DNA of 64,000 bases from Streptomyces pseudovenezuelae. GTDB lineage: Bacteria > Actinomycetota > Actinomycetes > Streptomycetales > Streptomycetaceae. Numbering within the stretch: position 1 is the first letter of the stretch; the number at the start of each line of letters is the position of its first letter. A program made the position numbers and the translations under genes. Positions 6,915 through 16,700 of the stretch are shown in pieces. Under the pieces are notes generated by a model. It made no database searches. It was given only the letters and a program-made list of their open reading frames with translations, and had not been told where the DNA came from. The stretch spans positions 506,532-570,531 of the forward strand of contig NZ_KQ948147.1 in NCBI RefSeq assembly GCF_001513955.1. The letters run 5' to 3'.

Positions 6915-8597
6915 ATGGTGCAGGGGGCGGACTCCGCGGCGCAGACCATGCCGCAGGGGCAACAGACGAGGGGGCGGCGTACCGCCCAGCAGAAGAAGGA
7001 CACGGGCGGGCTGGCTCGTTCCTCCTTGTTGATGGCTATCGGCACGGTGGTGTCCCGAGCGACGGGACTGATCCGTCAAATGCTACAAGCCGCAGCGCTC
7101 GGGACGGGCTTGCTGGCCAGTACCTACAACACGGCGAACACGGTGCCAACGAGCCTGTACACGCTGCTGATCGGCGGCGCGCTCAATGCCGTGCTGGTGC
7201 CGCAGCTGGTGCGGGCCAGGGCGACGCAACCTGATGGCGGACGTGCTTACGAGCAGCGTCTGGTCACGCTCGTGGTGTGCGTGTTGGGCGTGGGGACGGC
7301 CCTGGCAGTGTGGACGGCGCCGCAGATCGTGGGCCTGTACATGCGGGACACCCCGGACAGTCATGAGGCGTTCGAGCTGACGGTGACGTTCGCGCGGTTC
7401 CTGTTGCCGCAGATCTTCTTCTACGGGCTGTTCAGCATGTACGGGCAGGTGTTGAACGCCCGCGAGAAGTTCGGCGCGATGATGTGGACCCCGGTGCTGA
7501 ACAATGTCGTGCTGATCGGCATGTTCGCCGCCTATCTGGGGCTGATGGCGGTGCCCGACCGGGTGGAGGACATCACCTCCGACCAGGTGTGGTTGCTGGG
7601 AGTAGGGACGACGGCGGGCATCGCCGTGCAGGCTCTGGCGCTCATTCCGTTCGCGCGGGCGGCGGGTTTCCGATTCCGGCCGCGGTTCGACTGGCGGGGC
7701 ACCGGTTTGGCCAAGAGTGTTCACGCGGCGAAGTGGACCCTGTTGTTCGTCCTGGCCAACCAGGTCGCCCTGACGGTGGTGACGAACTACGCCAATGCGG
7801 CCGACCAGGAACTGCCGCAGGCTGGCGCGGGCTACTCGGCTTACACATACGCGCAAACCATTTGGATGCTGCCGCAGTCGATCGTGACGGTCTCCCTGGT
7901 GACGGCGCTGTTGCCGCGTATGAGCCGGGCCGTCGCTGAGGGGCGCATCCCGGATCTGCGCGCGGACCTGTCTCGAGTGCTGCGGATCAGCGGCGTGGTC
8001 ATCGTGCCGGCCGCCTTCCTCTTCCTCGCCTTGGGGCCGCAGATCGCGACGCTGCTGTTCGCCCACGGAGCGGCGGACGCCGACTCAGTCCGGCCGTTGG
8101 GGTACATGCTCCAGGCGTTCGGGCTCGGCCTCATCCCGTTCTCTGCCCAGTACCTGCTGTTGCGCGGCTTCTACGCGTTCGAGGACACCCGCACTCCCTT
8201 CTTGATTGCGGCCTGGATCGCGGGCATGAACATTGCCCTGGTCACCGCCTGCCACATGCTGCTGCCTGCCCGGTGGGCGGTGGTCGGCATGGCCGGCGCC
8301 TACACCCTCTCCTACGTGGCCGGGCTCGCCCTCACCGCGTATCTGCTGCGCAAGCGGCTCGGGGGGCGTATCGACGACGGTGGTCTGCGCCGCACCTACC
8401 CAAAACTGTTCTGCGCCGCGGGTCCGGCTGCAGGGCTGGGCTGGGTTGCGGCGCGTGCGTGCGCGGGCCTGGGAAGTGGAACGTGGCCTACTGCCGTCGC
8501 GCTGGCTGTCGGGGCGCTCGCGACAGCTCTGGTGTACCTCCTTCTCGCCAGGCTGATGAAGGTCAGCGAGTTGCGTCGCCTACCGGGGATGCACTGA
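6915..8597 (+). CDS. MurJ/MviN-type lipid II flippase paralogue
   Basis: A 560-residue polytopic membrane protein of the MurJ (MviN) branch of the MOP superfamily, which flips lipid-linked peptidoglycan precursor across the plasma membrane. A short basic cytoplasmic tail (about residues 1-35) precedes about 14 helices. Diagnostic stretches include SRATGLIRQMLQAAALGTG, VPTSLYTLLIGGALNAVLVP, QIFFYGLFSMYGQVLNAREK and RGFYAFEDTRTPF. It is not in the usual chromosomal mviN neighbourhood (parAB/trxA), so it is probably a secondary copy. It is bracketed by a 69-bp direct repeat, and its 3' end runs 18 bp into the decayed recombinase-like gene. Codon use is slightly looser than in neighbours (CTA, TTG), suggesting acquisition. 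Confidence 0.88.
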   Translation: MVQGADSAAQTMPQGQQTRGRRTAQQKKDTGGLARSSLLMAIGTVVSRATGLIRQMLQAAALGTGLLASTYNTANTVPTSLYTLLIGGALNAVLVPQLVRARATQPDGGRAYEQRLVTLVVCVLGVGTALAVWTAPQIVGLYMRDTPDSHEAFELTVTFARFLLPQIFFYGLFSMYGQVLNAREKFGAMMWTPVLNNVVLIGMFAAYLGLMAVPDRVEDITSDQVWLLGVGTTAGIAVQALALIPFARAAGFRFRPRFDWRGTGLAKSVHAAKWTLLFVLANQVALTVVTNYANAADQELPQAGAGYSAYTYAQTIWMLPQSIVTVSLVTALLPRMSRAVAEGRIPDLRADLSRVLRISGVVIVPAAFLFLALGPQIATLLFAHGAADADSVRPLGYMLQAFGLGLIPFSAQYLLLRGFYAFEDTRTPFLIAAWIAGMNIALVTACHMLLPARWAVVGMAGAYTLSYVAGLALTAYLLRKRLGGRIDDGGLRRTYPKLFCAAGPAAGLGWVAARACAGLGSGTWPTAVALAVGALATALVYLLLARLMKVSELRRLPGMH

Positions 8598-9952
8598 GTC
8601 GAGGGACCGGCCTGTGGTGGTCTGCTGTTCGATGAGACGAGCCAGCGTCGGCGGCAGGAGCACGGCGTTCTCGTCGAAGGTGAAGTAGGCGCCGCGCTCG
8701 TCCTGGTGGAAACGGCCGGTCGTCAGGTGGACGATGCGGATGAGGGGCAGGCCGTAGGGCCGGATCAAGGCGCCGACGATCCGAAGTTCCAGAGGCAGTG
8801 AGGCGTCCGTCAGGCCTCGACGGGAGCTGCTCCTGGTGGTCCTCGTCGTCAAGGAAGAGCACCGGCATGCTCATAGGGCGCCCGGGTTACTCCAGGTTCT
8901 GGGTCAGGCCGCAGGTCGGATCTCGTTGCCGTCGCCGGTGGCGGCGTTGAGCGAGCAACGTCCGCGGTCTGCGCGTCGGCGGGCGTCACGGATGACGAAC
9001 CACTCGGCGAAGGGCCGATTGATCTCTGTGTGCGGCGGGTGTGCACCGGAAGGTCGCGGACGTGGCCCGTGGCCGCGTCCTGGGGCAGGTCATCGAGGAG
9101 TGCGTGGGTGATTTCCCCGTGGCCGGCGGACAGCGTGGCCAGGAGGCGGGCGCTCGGGCTGCGGCGGAGCTACGCCAGAACATACCGGGGACTAGGGGCT
9201 GTGGCGGGGGCTTCGGCAAGCGGAGCGAGCGCGGGGGTGACCTGTCCGTCCTCGTCGGCGAGGAGATTGTGGACACGGTCGCTGGCCCCACATTCCAGGC
9301 AGCGTCCATCACCGAGGATGTCGCCCGGGGTGCCGCATCGGCGGCAGGAGAAAACGATGTCGGTGCCGCAGCCTGGGCCGCAGGTTTTGCCGCCGTCGTC
9401 GTTGAGGCCGCCCCGTACGCGGGTGACACCGCAGAGGGAGCAGGGCTCTGGGTTGCGTCGGCGCCTGGAGTAGCAGGGGGAGCAAAAGGGGCCGATCGCC
9501 AGGTGGTGACTGCGGCCTTCTTGCCGCGTCTGCAGCCGACGCATCGACGCATCGACGCATCGACCGGGGGCGCAGAGAGCGGCTCCTCCAACTCTCTTGC
9601 TGTGGGCGCCAGCACGGAAGCGTCCGCAGACGATGCATACCCCTTCGAAGGTGTAACAGCGATGGCAGACGCCGGGTTCACCGTCCTTCCCACGCTTGGC
9701 GAGCTGCGTCAGTTGACGGCGGACGCACTCACGCTCGGGGTAGCCGGCGCAGTTGCTGTCGCGCGGGCACGCCCAGCCCGTCGGAGGGTTCACGCAGGCT
9801 CGCAGGCAGTTCGCCTCGGGCTTCCGGCACTTCGAGCACCGCGAAGGTACGGACCGGTGACTCGCCCTGGGGCGCGCCTGGACGCCGCGAGACGGCCCGC
9901 GCGATCGACAGGCGATTCGCGCAGACCCATTGACCGCCGGTGATCCATCCAT
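8580..9952 (-). pseudogene. zinc-ribbon, recombinase-like protein, broken
   Basis: The minus strand encodes a Cys-rich protein. CSKCRKPEANC, VCHRCYTFEGVCIVCG, FCSPCYSRRRRNPEPCSLCG and FSCRRCGTPGDILGDGRCLEC are successive zinc-ribbon knuckles. The frame hits a TAG at 9170-9172, exactly where a Trp would be expected (YVLA then LRRSPSARLLATLSAG), then resumes with GEITHALLDDLPQDAATGHV. It later shifts frame to PFAEWFVIRDARRRADRGRC, and after a deletion continues as LFLDDEDHQEQL and LTDASLPLELRIVGALI, ending prematurely at 8580. The layout resembles a family I recall as common in Streptomyces, with N-terminal zinc ribbons and a C-terminal tyrosine-recombinase-like domain; that assignment is from memory. 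The gene is clearly inactivated. Confidence 0.65.
9825..9893. repeat. right copy of the 69-bp imperfect direct repeat
   Basis: 59/69 identical to 6667-6735, same orientation. Here it lies inside the 5' part of the zinc-ribbon pseudogene, encoding SHRSVPSRCSKCR on the minus strand. Confidence 0.7.
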
Positions 9953-9963
9953 CTAGCCTCCGT

Positions 9964-9994
9964 CCTCATATGTAGATGGTGTTTTTGTATGAGG
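9964..9994. promoter_or_regulatory. inverted repeat upstream of the GntP/glucarate operon
   Basis: CCTCATA (9964-9970) and TATGAGG (9988-9994) form a perfect 7-bp inverted repeat around a 17-bp spacer that includes a T-rich run. It sits about 80 bp before the transporter start and is the only clear dyad in the gap, so it is a candidate operator for the glucarate genes; no regulator gene is adjacent. Confidence 0.4.
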
Positions 9995-10075
9995 ATCGCG
10001 TTCAGTGGGGTGACTCCGTGGAGTGCTCCGGTGAACTCCTCTCACCGCCCTGCCAGTTCAAGGGAGAACTGACAC

Positions 10076-11413
10076 ATGCCGCTCGTCGTGGTCGGGATCA
10101 GCGTTCTCGTCCTGCTCTTTCTGATGACGAAGCTGAGACTGAACGGCTTCGCCGCCCTCCTCCTGGTCGCCGTGGGCGTCGCCCTCGTACAGGGCATCGG
10201 CCTGGAGGACATCCCCGACGTCCTCTCCGAGGGGATCGGGGACCAGATCGGCGACACGATGCTCACCATCGGGCTCGGCGCCATGGTCGGCCGTGTGATG
10301 GGGGACTCCGGCGCCGCCCAACGCATCGCCGGCAAGCTCCTCGACGTGTGCGGCCCGCGCTGGGTGCAGGTCGCCATGGTGCTGTCCGCGATGCTCATCG
10401 GCGTGACCATGTTCTACGAGGTCGCCTTCGTGATTATCGTGCCGGTCGCCTTCACCCTCGTCCGGGTCACCCGGGCCAACCTGCTCTGGGTGGGCCTCCC
10501 GATGTCGATCGCCCTGTCCACCATGCACAGCTTCCTGCCGCCGCACCCGGGCCCCACGGCCGTCGCGGCCACCTTCCACGCCTCCGTCGGACTCACCCTG
10601 TTCTACGGCCTGTTCATCGCGGTCCCGGTCGGCGCGTTCATCGCCCTCCTCTGGCCGCGCCTGCCGTTCATCCGCCGTATGAACCCCGAGATCCCCAAGG
10701 GCCTGGTCAGTGAGCGGGTCTTCGAGGAGGAGGAGATGCCCGGCATGGGCTGGTCGCTGGCGGTGGCCCTGCTGCCCGTCGTGCTGATCGCCGGTGCCGC
10801 GGTGACCGACCTGGCCACCTCGGGGGACAGCGCAGGACTGCACTTCGTCGCGTTCATCGGCTCCGCGCCCATCGCCCTGCTGCTCACCCTGCTCGTCGCC
10901 GTGTGGGTGTTCGGGCCGCGGATGGGGCGCAGCCTCGCGGAGGTCAGCACCTCGTGCAAGGAGGCCGCCCAGGCCATGGCGATGATCCTGCTGGTCATCG
11001 GAGCGGGCGGCGCCTTCAAGAACGTCCTGGTCGAGGGCGGCATATCCGACTACATCAAGGACGCGACCGACAGCTGGTCCGTCTCCCCGCTCATCCTGGG
11101 CTGGCTGATCGCGGCCATCCTCCGTATCGCCCTCGGCTCCGCGACCGTCGCCGTCGTCACCGCCTCCGGAGTGGCGCTGCCGCTGCTAGCGGGCGGCGGG
11201 GTCCACGCCGAAGTCATGGTGCTCGCGGTCTCCTGCGGGTCGATCGCCTTCTCGCACGTCAACGACCCGGGATTCTGGATGTTCAAGGAGTACTTCAACC
11301 TGTCCGTCATCGACGCGATCAAGGCACGCACCACCTATACGACGGTCCTCGCGATCCTGGGCCTCGGCGGTGTACTGATCCTGGAACAGGTGCTGGACAC
11401 CCTCAACGTCTGA
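10076..11413 (+). CDS. GntP-family permease (gluconate/glucarate type)
   Basis: A 445-residue proton-coupled sugar-acid symporter of the GntP family, with about 12-14 hydrophobic segments from VVVGISVLVLLFLMTKLRL to the C-terminal VLAILGLGGVLILEQVLD. Family signatures include GAMVGRVMGDSGAAQRIAG, MPLVV at the start, the LPPHPGPTAVAATF loop and SCGSIAFSHVNDPGFWMFKE near the end. AAGGGAG at 10061-10067 supports the ATG at 10076. It is followed after 41 bp by glucarate dehydratase, so the likely cargo is D-glucarate or a related aldarate/gluconate, imported for that enzyme. The family assignment is firm, the substrate inferred. Confidence 0.9.
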   Translation: MPLVVVGISVLVLLFLMTKLRLNGFAALLLVAVGVALVQGIGLEDIPDVLSEGIGDQIGDTMLTIGLGAMVGRVMGDSGAAQRIAGKLLDVCGPRWVQVAMVLSAMLIGVTMFYEVAFVIIVPVAFTLVRVTRANLLWVGLPMSIALSTMHSFLPPHPGPTAVAATFHASVGLTLFYGLFIAVPVGAFIALLWPRLPFIRRMNPEIPKGLVSERVFEEEEMPGMGWSLAVALLPVVLIAGAAVTDLATSGDSAGLHFVAFIGSAPIALLLTLLVAVWVFGPRMGRSLAEVSTSCKEAAQAMAMILLVIGAGGAFKNVLVEGGISDYIKDATDSWSVSPLILGWLIAAILRIALGSATVAVVTASGVALPLLAGGGVHAEVMVLAVSCGSIAFSHVNDPGFWMFKEYFNLSVIDAIKARTTYTTVLAILGLGGVLILEQVLDTLNV

Positions 11414-11454
11414 CCTCCTGACCCCCCGCCTCACAGGAAGGGCACCGCCCCGCA

Positions 11455-12783
11455 ATGAGCCAACCCGTCGTCACGAAGTTCTCCGTCCACCCGGTGGCCG
11501 GACACGACTCCATGCTTCTGAACCTCTCCGGCGCCCACGCCCCCTACTTCACCCGGAACGTCGTCGTCCTGGAGGACTCCGAGGGGCGTACCGGCCTCGG
11601 GGAGGTGCCGGGCGGCGACGGCATCACCCGGACCCTGCGCGACGCCGAGAGTCTGGTCGTCGGTGCCCGCGTCGGCGACTACAAACGTGTCCTGCGCGCG
11701 ATCCACGACACCTTCGCCGACCGCGACTCGGGCGGCCGCGGCGCCCAGACCTTCGATCTCCGTACGACCGTGCACGCCGTCACCGCCGTCGAGTCGGCGC
11801 TCCTCGACCTCCTCGGCCAGCACCTCGACGTCCCGGTCGCCGCCCTGCTCGGCGATGGCCAACAACGCGATGCGGTACGGATGTTGGGCTACCTCTTCTA
11901 CGTCGGTGACCCGGACCGCACCGACCTCGACTACGTCCGTGAACCCGGCGCGGACGTCGAGTGGTACCGCCTCCGGCGCGAGGAGGCGCTGACCCCCGAG
12001 GCGATCGTCCGCCAGGCCGAGGCCACCTACGACCGGTACGGCTTCCACGACTTCAAGCTCAAGGGCGGTGTCCTGCCCGGCAGTGAGGAGGTGAAGGCCG
12101 TGCACGCGCTCAAGGAGCGGTTCCCGGAGGCCCGCATCACCCTCGATCCGAACGGTGCCTGGTCCCTGCGCGAGGCGGTCGAGCTGTGCCGTCCGCTCGT
12201 CGGCACGCTCGCCTACGCCGAGGATCCCTGCGGTGCGGAAGGCGGTTACTCCGGCCGGGAGATTCTCGCGGAGTTCCGCCGGGCCACCGGGCTGCCCACG
12301 GCGACCAACATGATCGCCACGGACTGGCGGCAGCTGACCCACGCCCTCGCCCTGCAGTCGGTGTCCATCCCGCTCGCGGACCCGCACTTCTGGACCATGC
12401 AGGGCTCGGTCCGGGTCGCCCAGCTGTGCCACGAGATGGGCCTGACCTGGGGCTGTCACTCCAACAACCACTTCGACATCTCGCTGGCGATGATGACGCA
12501 CTGCGGTGCCGCCGCCCCGGGTGAGTACAACGCCCTCGACACCCACTGGATCTGGCAGGAGGGCATGGAGCGGCTCACCGTCGAGCCACCGCGGATCACC
12601 GGCGGCGAAGTCGCCGTCCCGGACGCGCCGGGCCTCGGGGTCCGGCTGGACCGCGACCGGCTCCGGGCCGCCGAGGAACTGCACAAGGAGGTGGCCTCGG
12701 CGGGCCGTGACGATGCCGCGGGAATGCAGTACCTGATCAAGGACTGGACCTTCGACGCCAAGCGTCCCTGCCTCGTCCGCTGA
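11455..12783 (+). CDS. gudD: glucarate dehydratase
   Basis: A 442-residue enolase-superfamily enzyme, close to the usual length of GudD (about 446). It dehydrates D-glucarate to 5-keto-4-deoxy-D-glucarate, the first step of aldarate breakdown. The catalytic lysine motif KLKGG is at about residues 201-205, metal ligands are in LDPNGAW and YAEDPCG, the ATNMIATDW loop supplies the third acidic/amide region, and the catalytic His is in [15 protein letters not shown]. The preference for glucarate over other acid sugars is inferred from the overall GudD resemblance. It follows the GntP permease by 41 bp and is probably in one operon; downstream aldolase genes are not present here, so later steps must be encoded elsewhere. 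Confidence 0.9.
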   Translation: MSQPVVTKFSVHPVAGHDSMLLNLSGAHAPYFTRNVVVLEDSEGRTGLGEVPGGDGITRTLRDAESLVVGARVGDYKRVLRAIHDTFADRDSGGRGAQTFDLRTTVHAVTAVESALLDLLGQHLDVPVAALLGDGQQRDAVRMLGYLFYVGDPDRTDLDYVREPGADVEWYRLRREEALTPEAIVRQAEATYDRYGFHDFKLKGGVLPGSEEVKAVHALKERFPEARITLDPNGAWSLREAVELCRPLVGTLAYAEDPCGAEGGYSGREILAEFRRATGLPTATNMIATDWRQLTHALALQSVSIPLADPHFWTMQGSVRVAQLCHEMGLTWGCHSNNHFDISLAMMTHCGAAAPGEYNALDTHWIWQEGMERLTVEPPRITGGEVAVPDAPGLGVRLDRDRLRAAEELHKEVASAGRDDAAGMQYLIKDWTFDAKRPCLVR

Positions 12784-12810
12784 CGCGTCCGTGGCCAGTG
12801 CGCGGACGCG
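12784..12810 (+). terminator. hairpin after gudD
   Basis: CGCGTCCG (12784-12791) and CGGACGCG (12803-12810) pair perfectly across an 11-base loop immediately after the gudD stop codon. No T-tract follows, as is common in Streptomyces. Confidence 0.55.
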
Positions 12811-12962
12811 AGTGTTGAAGCGACCGGTCCCATCCCGTCCCATGCGCGGAAGCTTCCTGCCCCGCCCTGTCCCGTGCGCTGAGCCGGCCGGCGATGCTCC
12901 GTCGCCCGGGTGCCGGAATCGTTGACATGGCCAAGACACCTCATTAGCATCCGGGGCACTCC

Positions 12963-12976
12963 GGAAAGCGCTTTCC
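12963..12976. promoter_or_regulatory. LacI-type palindromic operator
   Basis: GGAAAGCGCTTTCC is a perfect 14-bp palindrome with a central CG, the form bound by LacI/GalR-family repressors. It lies 60 bp before the start of a secreted protein gene. No LacI gene is adjacent, so the cognate repressor is elsewhere (three candidates lie further along this window). Confidence 0.6.
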
Positions 12977-13036
12977 AGTTCATGCCTCGACTTTCCCCCC
13001 ACGGGATCCACCCCCCCCCCACAAGAGGACCCCCAC

Positions 13037-13639
13037 ATGAACCCACGAAAGGCCGCGGGCGCCGTCGCGCTCGCCGCCGCGCTCCTGGCCGGTCCCGGTA
13101 TCGCCCAGGCCGCCCCGGCCGCCGCGCCCGCACCCCACGGACAGGTCGCGGCGGCCACCATCACCTGGACCCTGGAGCGGGCGGGCAACCCCACCGCGGA
13201 CCAGCAGTCGGCGTACACCCAGATCACCTCGGCCATGAACGCCGCGGTGGCCCGCTACAACAACCTCAGCGATCTGGGGAAGTCCCTCACCGTCCGCTAC
13301 GACCCGAGCGTGCCCACCGCGGACGGCAACATCAACGGGACCATCCGCTTCGGCAGCAACCGCAGTTACATGACCGAGCGGACCGCTCTGCACGAGATCG
13401 CCCACACGATCGGCGTGGGCACGAGCTCGGGCTGGTCCTCGCACGGCGGCAACAGCGGCACCTGGACGGGCGCTCAGGCGACCGCCCTCGTGCGGCAGTA
13501 CGACGGTTCCTCGGCCAAGTTGTCCACCGGCGGCGGCCACTTCTGGCCGTACGGCCTCAACTACGAGAACGAGTTCTCCGGTACGGCGGCCGACCGCCAC
13601 GTGCGGATCGTCGAGGCGATGGTGCGTGACGGCCTGTGA
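13037..13639 (+). CDS. secreted HExxH metalloprotease-like protein
   Basis: A 200-residue exported protein. A Sec signal peptide spans about residues 1-26 (basic start, VALAAALLAGPGIA core, AQA-A cleavage). The mature part has a zinc-metallopeptidase helix HEIAHTIGVGTS at about residue 118, matching HExxHxxG. In metzincins the third zinc ligand would be His or Asp three residues on, but Thr is seen, so either another residue completes the site or activity differs. The fold otherwise recalls small secreted actinomycete proteins that are often fused to carbohydrate-binding domains; none is present here. AAGAGGA at 13023-13029 supports the ATG. A run of ten C precedes the ribosome site, and a LacI-type palindrome lies 60 bp upstream. 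Confidence 0.65.
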   Translation: MNPRKAAGAVALAAALLAGPGIAQAAPAAAPAPHGQVAAATITWTLERAGNPTADQQSAYTQITSAMNAAVARYNNLSDLGKSLTVRYDPSVPTADGNINGTIRFGSNRSYMTERTALHEIAHTIGVGTSSGWSSHGGNSGTWTGAQATALVRQYDGSSAKLSTGGGHFWPYGLNYENEFSGTAADRHVRIVEAMVRDGL

Positions 13640-13652
13640 GCTGAGGGGTTGA

Positions 13653-13682
13653 TGTCCGGGGGCGAAAAACCGCTCCCGGACA
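13653..13682 (+). terminator. hairpin after the HExxH protein gene
   Basis: TGTCCGGGGGCG and CGCTCCCGGACA pair over 12 bp with one mismatch around an AAAAAC loop, 14 bp after the stop codon. Confidence 0.6.
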
Positions 13683-13760
13683 CGGTGTTCGGGCGCAGGG
13701 CAGGCCCCTGAGGGGAAGGGCCCATGTCGTCCGGCACCCCACCGCGCACTGGAGACTCCC

Positions 13761-16700
13761 TTGGACGTCCACGGCACACCCGACACTTCCCGGCCCGGCC
13801 CGCTCTCCCGCCGCAGATTCCTCCAGGCCGCCGGCGTCACCGCCACCGCCGTCGCGGCACCCGGTTCACCCGCCTCGGCCGCCCCCTCCCACCCGGTCAC
13901 CCTCACCCTGACCGCCGCCACCGGTGGTTCCGCCACGCTCTCCCCGGCCGGCGACCGGCTCGTCGCCGAAGTGCAGAACGTGCTCTGGTCGATCCCGCGC
14001 ACCGGCGGCACCGCCGTCGCGCTCACCCCGCCCGGCCTCGAACCCACCCGCCCGCAGTTCTCGCCCGACGGCAGCCGCCTCGTCGTGTGCGCCTACCGCG
14101 GCGGCGGCTTCCACCTGTGGACGCTGCGGCCCGACGGCGGTGAGGTACGGCAGCTGACCGACGGCCCCTGGGACGACCGCGGCCCCGCCTGGTCACCGGA
14201 CGGCACCCGGATCGCCTTCGCCTCCGAGCGCGGCGGCGACACCGTGACCGGCAGTCCGTACCGCGTCTGGGTCGTCGACGTCCGTTCCGGAGCGCTCAAC
14301 CGGCTCACCGGACACCCCGGACAGCAGGGCCCGGCGCAGGGCGGTGCCTGGGAGGACTTCGACCCCACCTGGTCGGCGGACGGCAAGCGCGTGCTGTTCG
14401 TGCGCGCGGCCGTCACCGCCACGGGCACCCTGCGCGCCGACACGGTGGCCTCGGTCGCGGCCGACGGCTCGGGGCCGGTCACCGTCGAGCACACCGACGA
14501 CTCCGGCGCCCAGCTGATGACCCCGGCCGTCTCACCGCGCGGCCGCCTCGCGTATCTGCGCACGACGCCCGCACCCACCGCCTCCTGCGCCCTCGTCGTG
14601 GACGGCGCGCCCGTCGCCGTCGACGGTGACGTCCTGCCCGCCCCACCCCGCTGGACCGACGGCGAACGGCTCCTGCTCGCGGTGGACGGCCACTTCCGCC
14701 TCCTCGACCCCACGGCACCCGCGGCGGGGGAGGAGATCCCGTTCACGGCCGCGATGCCCGTGGAACGGCCCCGCTACCGCGGCAAGGCGTACGACTTCGA
14801 GGGCACCGGCATCCGGCGCGTGCGCTCCCTGCATCTGCCCGCGCTCTCGCCCGACGGCCGCAGCGTCGCGTTCGCCGCGCTCAACTCCCTCTGGACAGCC
14901 GGGACGTCGGGCGGGCGCCCGCCCCGCAAGGTTCTTCAGGTCCCGCACACCCGCTATGTGCTGGGACCGACCTGGACACCCGACGGCACGGGTCTTCTCT
15001 ACGCGGACGACCGGGACGGACTGTTCGCCGTGCGCCGCCGCGACCTCGACTCCGGCGAGGAGACCGTGCTCGCCGACGGCGGCCGGGTCTTCCCCGCGCT
15101 CTCGCCCGACGGGACCCGGCTGGCCTGCCTGGACATGTCCGGCAACCTGGTCGTGCGCGACCTGCCCGACGGCGGCGAGCACACCCTCGCCGCCCCGCTC
15201 GGCGCGGGCGGGCTGCCCGGCCGCCCCAGCTGGTCTCCCGACGGCCGGTACGTCGCCCTGTGCGATCGCAACCGGCTCAACCAGCGCTTCCGCGAGGGCT
15301 ACAACCTCATCCGGGTCGTCGACACCACCACCGGCACGGCCGCCCTGCATGCCCTCGCCCCGCACACCTCGCTGTCCGACCGCTACGACTCGGGGCCGGT
15401 CTGGTCGCCGGACGGCCGCTGGATGGCCGTCGTCGCCGAGTCCGCCCTGTGGCTGCTCCCGGTCCGCGCGGACGGCACCCCCGACGGGGAGCCGCGCCGC
15501 CTCACCACCGAGCCCGCCGACCACCCCTCCTGGTCGGCCGACGCCCGCACCCTGCTCTACCTCTCCGCGGGCACCCTGCGCCTGATCGACGTCCGCAGCG
15601 GCAAGGCCCGTACGGTCAAGGTGCCGTTGGACTACCGGCGTCCCCGTCCCGCCGACACCCTCGTGCACGCCGGCCAGTTCTGGGACGGCACCGGACCGGA
15701 CGTCCGCGAGGACGTCGACGTCCTGATCCGAGACGGCCGTATCGCGGAGGTCTCCCCGCACCGCGCCGGGCGGCCGTCCGCACACCGCGTCGACGCGAGC
15801 GGGCGCACCGTGCTGCCGGGACTGTGGGACGCGCACACCCACCCCTGGCAGAGCACCTACGGCGGCCGGCAGACCGCGCTCCAACTCGCCTACGGCATCA
15901 CGACCGCCGTCTCCCTGGGCGGCTTCGCCTACGAGCAGGCCCGCGTCCGCGAGGCCGTCGCCGCGGGCGCCCTCGCCGGGCCGCGGCTGCTGGCCACCGG
16001 CGAACTGCTCGACGGGGCCCGGGTCGCCTACAGCATGGGCCGCGCGCACCGCACCCCCGAGGGGCTGCGGCGCTCACTGGCGCGCGGGGCGGCGCTGGAC
16101 TGGGACTTCGTGAAGACGTACGTCCGTGCCCCGGGCTGGGTGATGAAGGAGGCCGCCGACTTCGCGCACGAACGGCTCGGGGTGCGCAGCGGCAGCCACC
16201 TCCTGACGCCGGGTGTGCAGCTGGGCCAGGATCTGACGACCCATCTGCAGGCCACCCAGCGACTGGAGTTCGGGCACGCGACCACCGCCACGGGCCGTGC
16301 CTGGCAGGACGTCCAGGAGATCTACACCGAGGCGGGCTTCCATCTGATCGCCACTCCGTTCACCGCGCTCGCCCTGCTGGGCGCCGATCCCGCGCTCGCC
16401 GCGGACCGGGTCACCACGCTGATGCCGCCGTGGGACACCGCGCTGGTCCGGCAGCAGGCGGGACAGCCGCCCACCGCCGCCCAACTCGCCACGCTCGACC
16501 GGGAACTGGCCGTCTACCGGCGCCTCCTGGCCGACGGCGGGCTCGTCGCGCTCGGCACCGACCAGCCGCTCGTGCCGGTCGGCCTGCATCTGCACCTCGG
16601 CCTGCGGGCGCTGCACCGCGGCGGGCTCTCACCGGCCGAGACCCTGCGCACCGCCACCGTGCTGCCCGCCCGGGTGTTCGGCGCGGACGCCGACCTGGGC

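Noticed and set aside
9540-9565. Short CGACGCAT tandem repeat as a possible CRISPR or iteron
   Set aside because: Only three to four 8-bp copies without spacers, within the zinc-ribbon pseudogene; simple slippage is enough.
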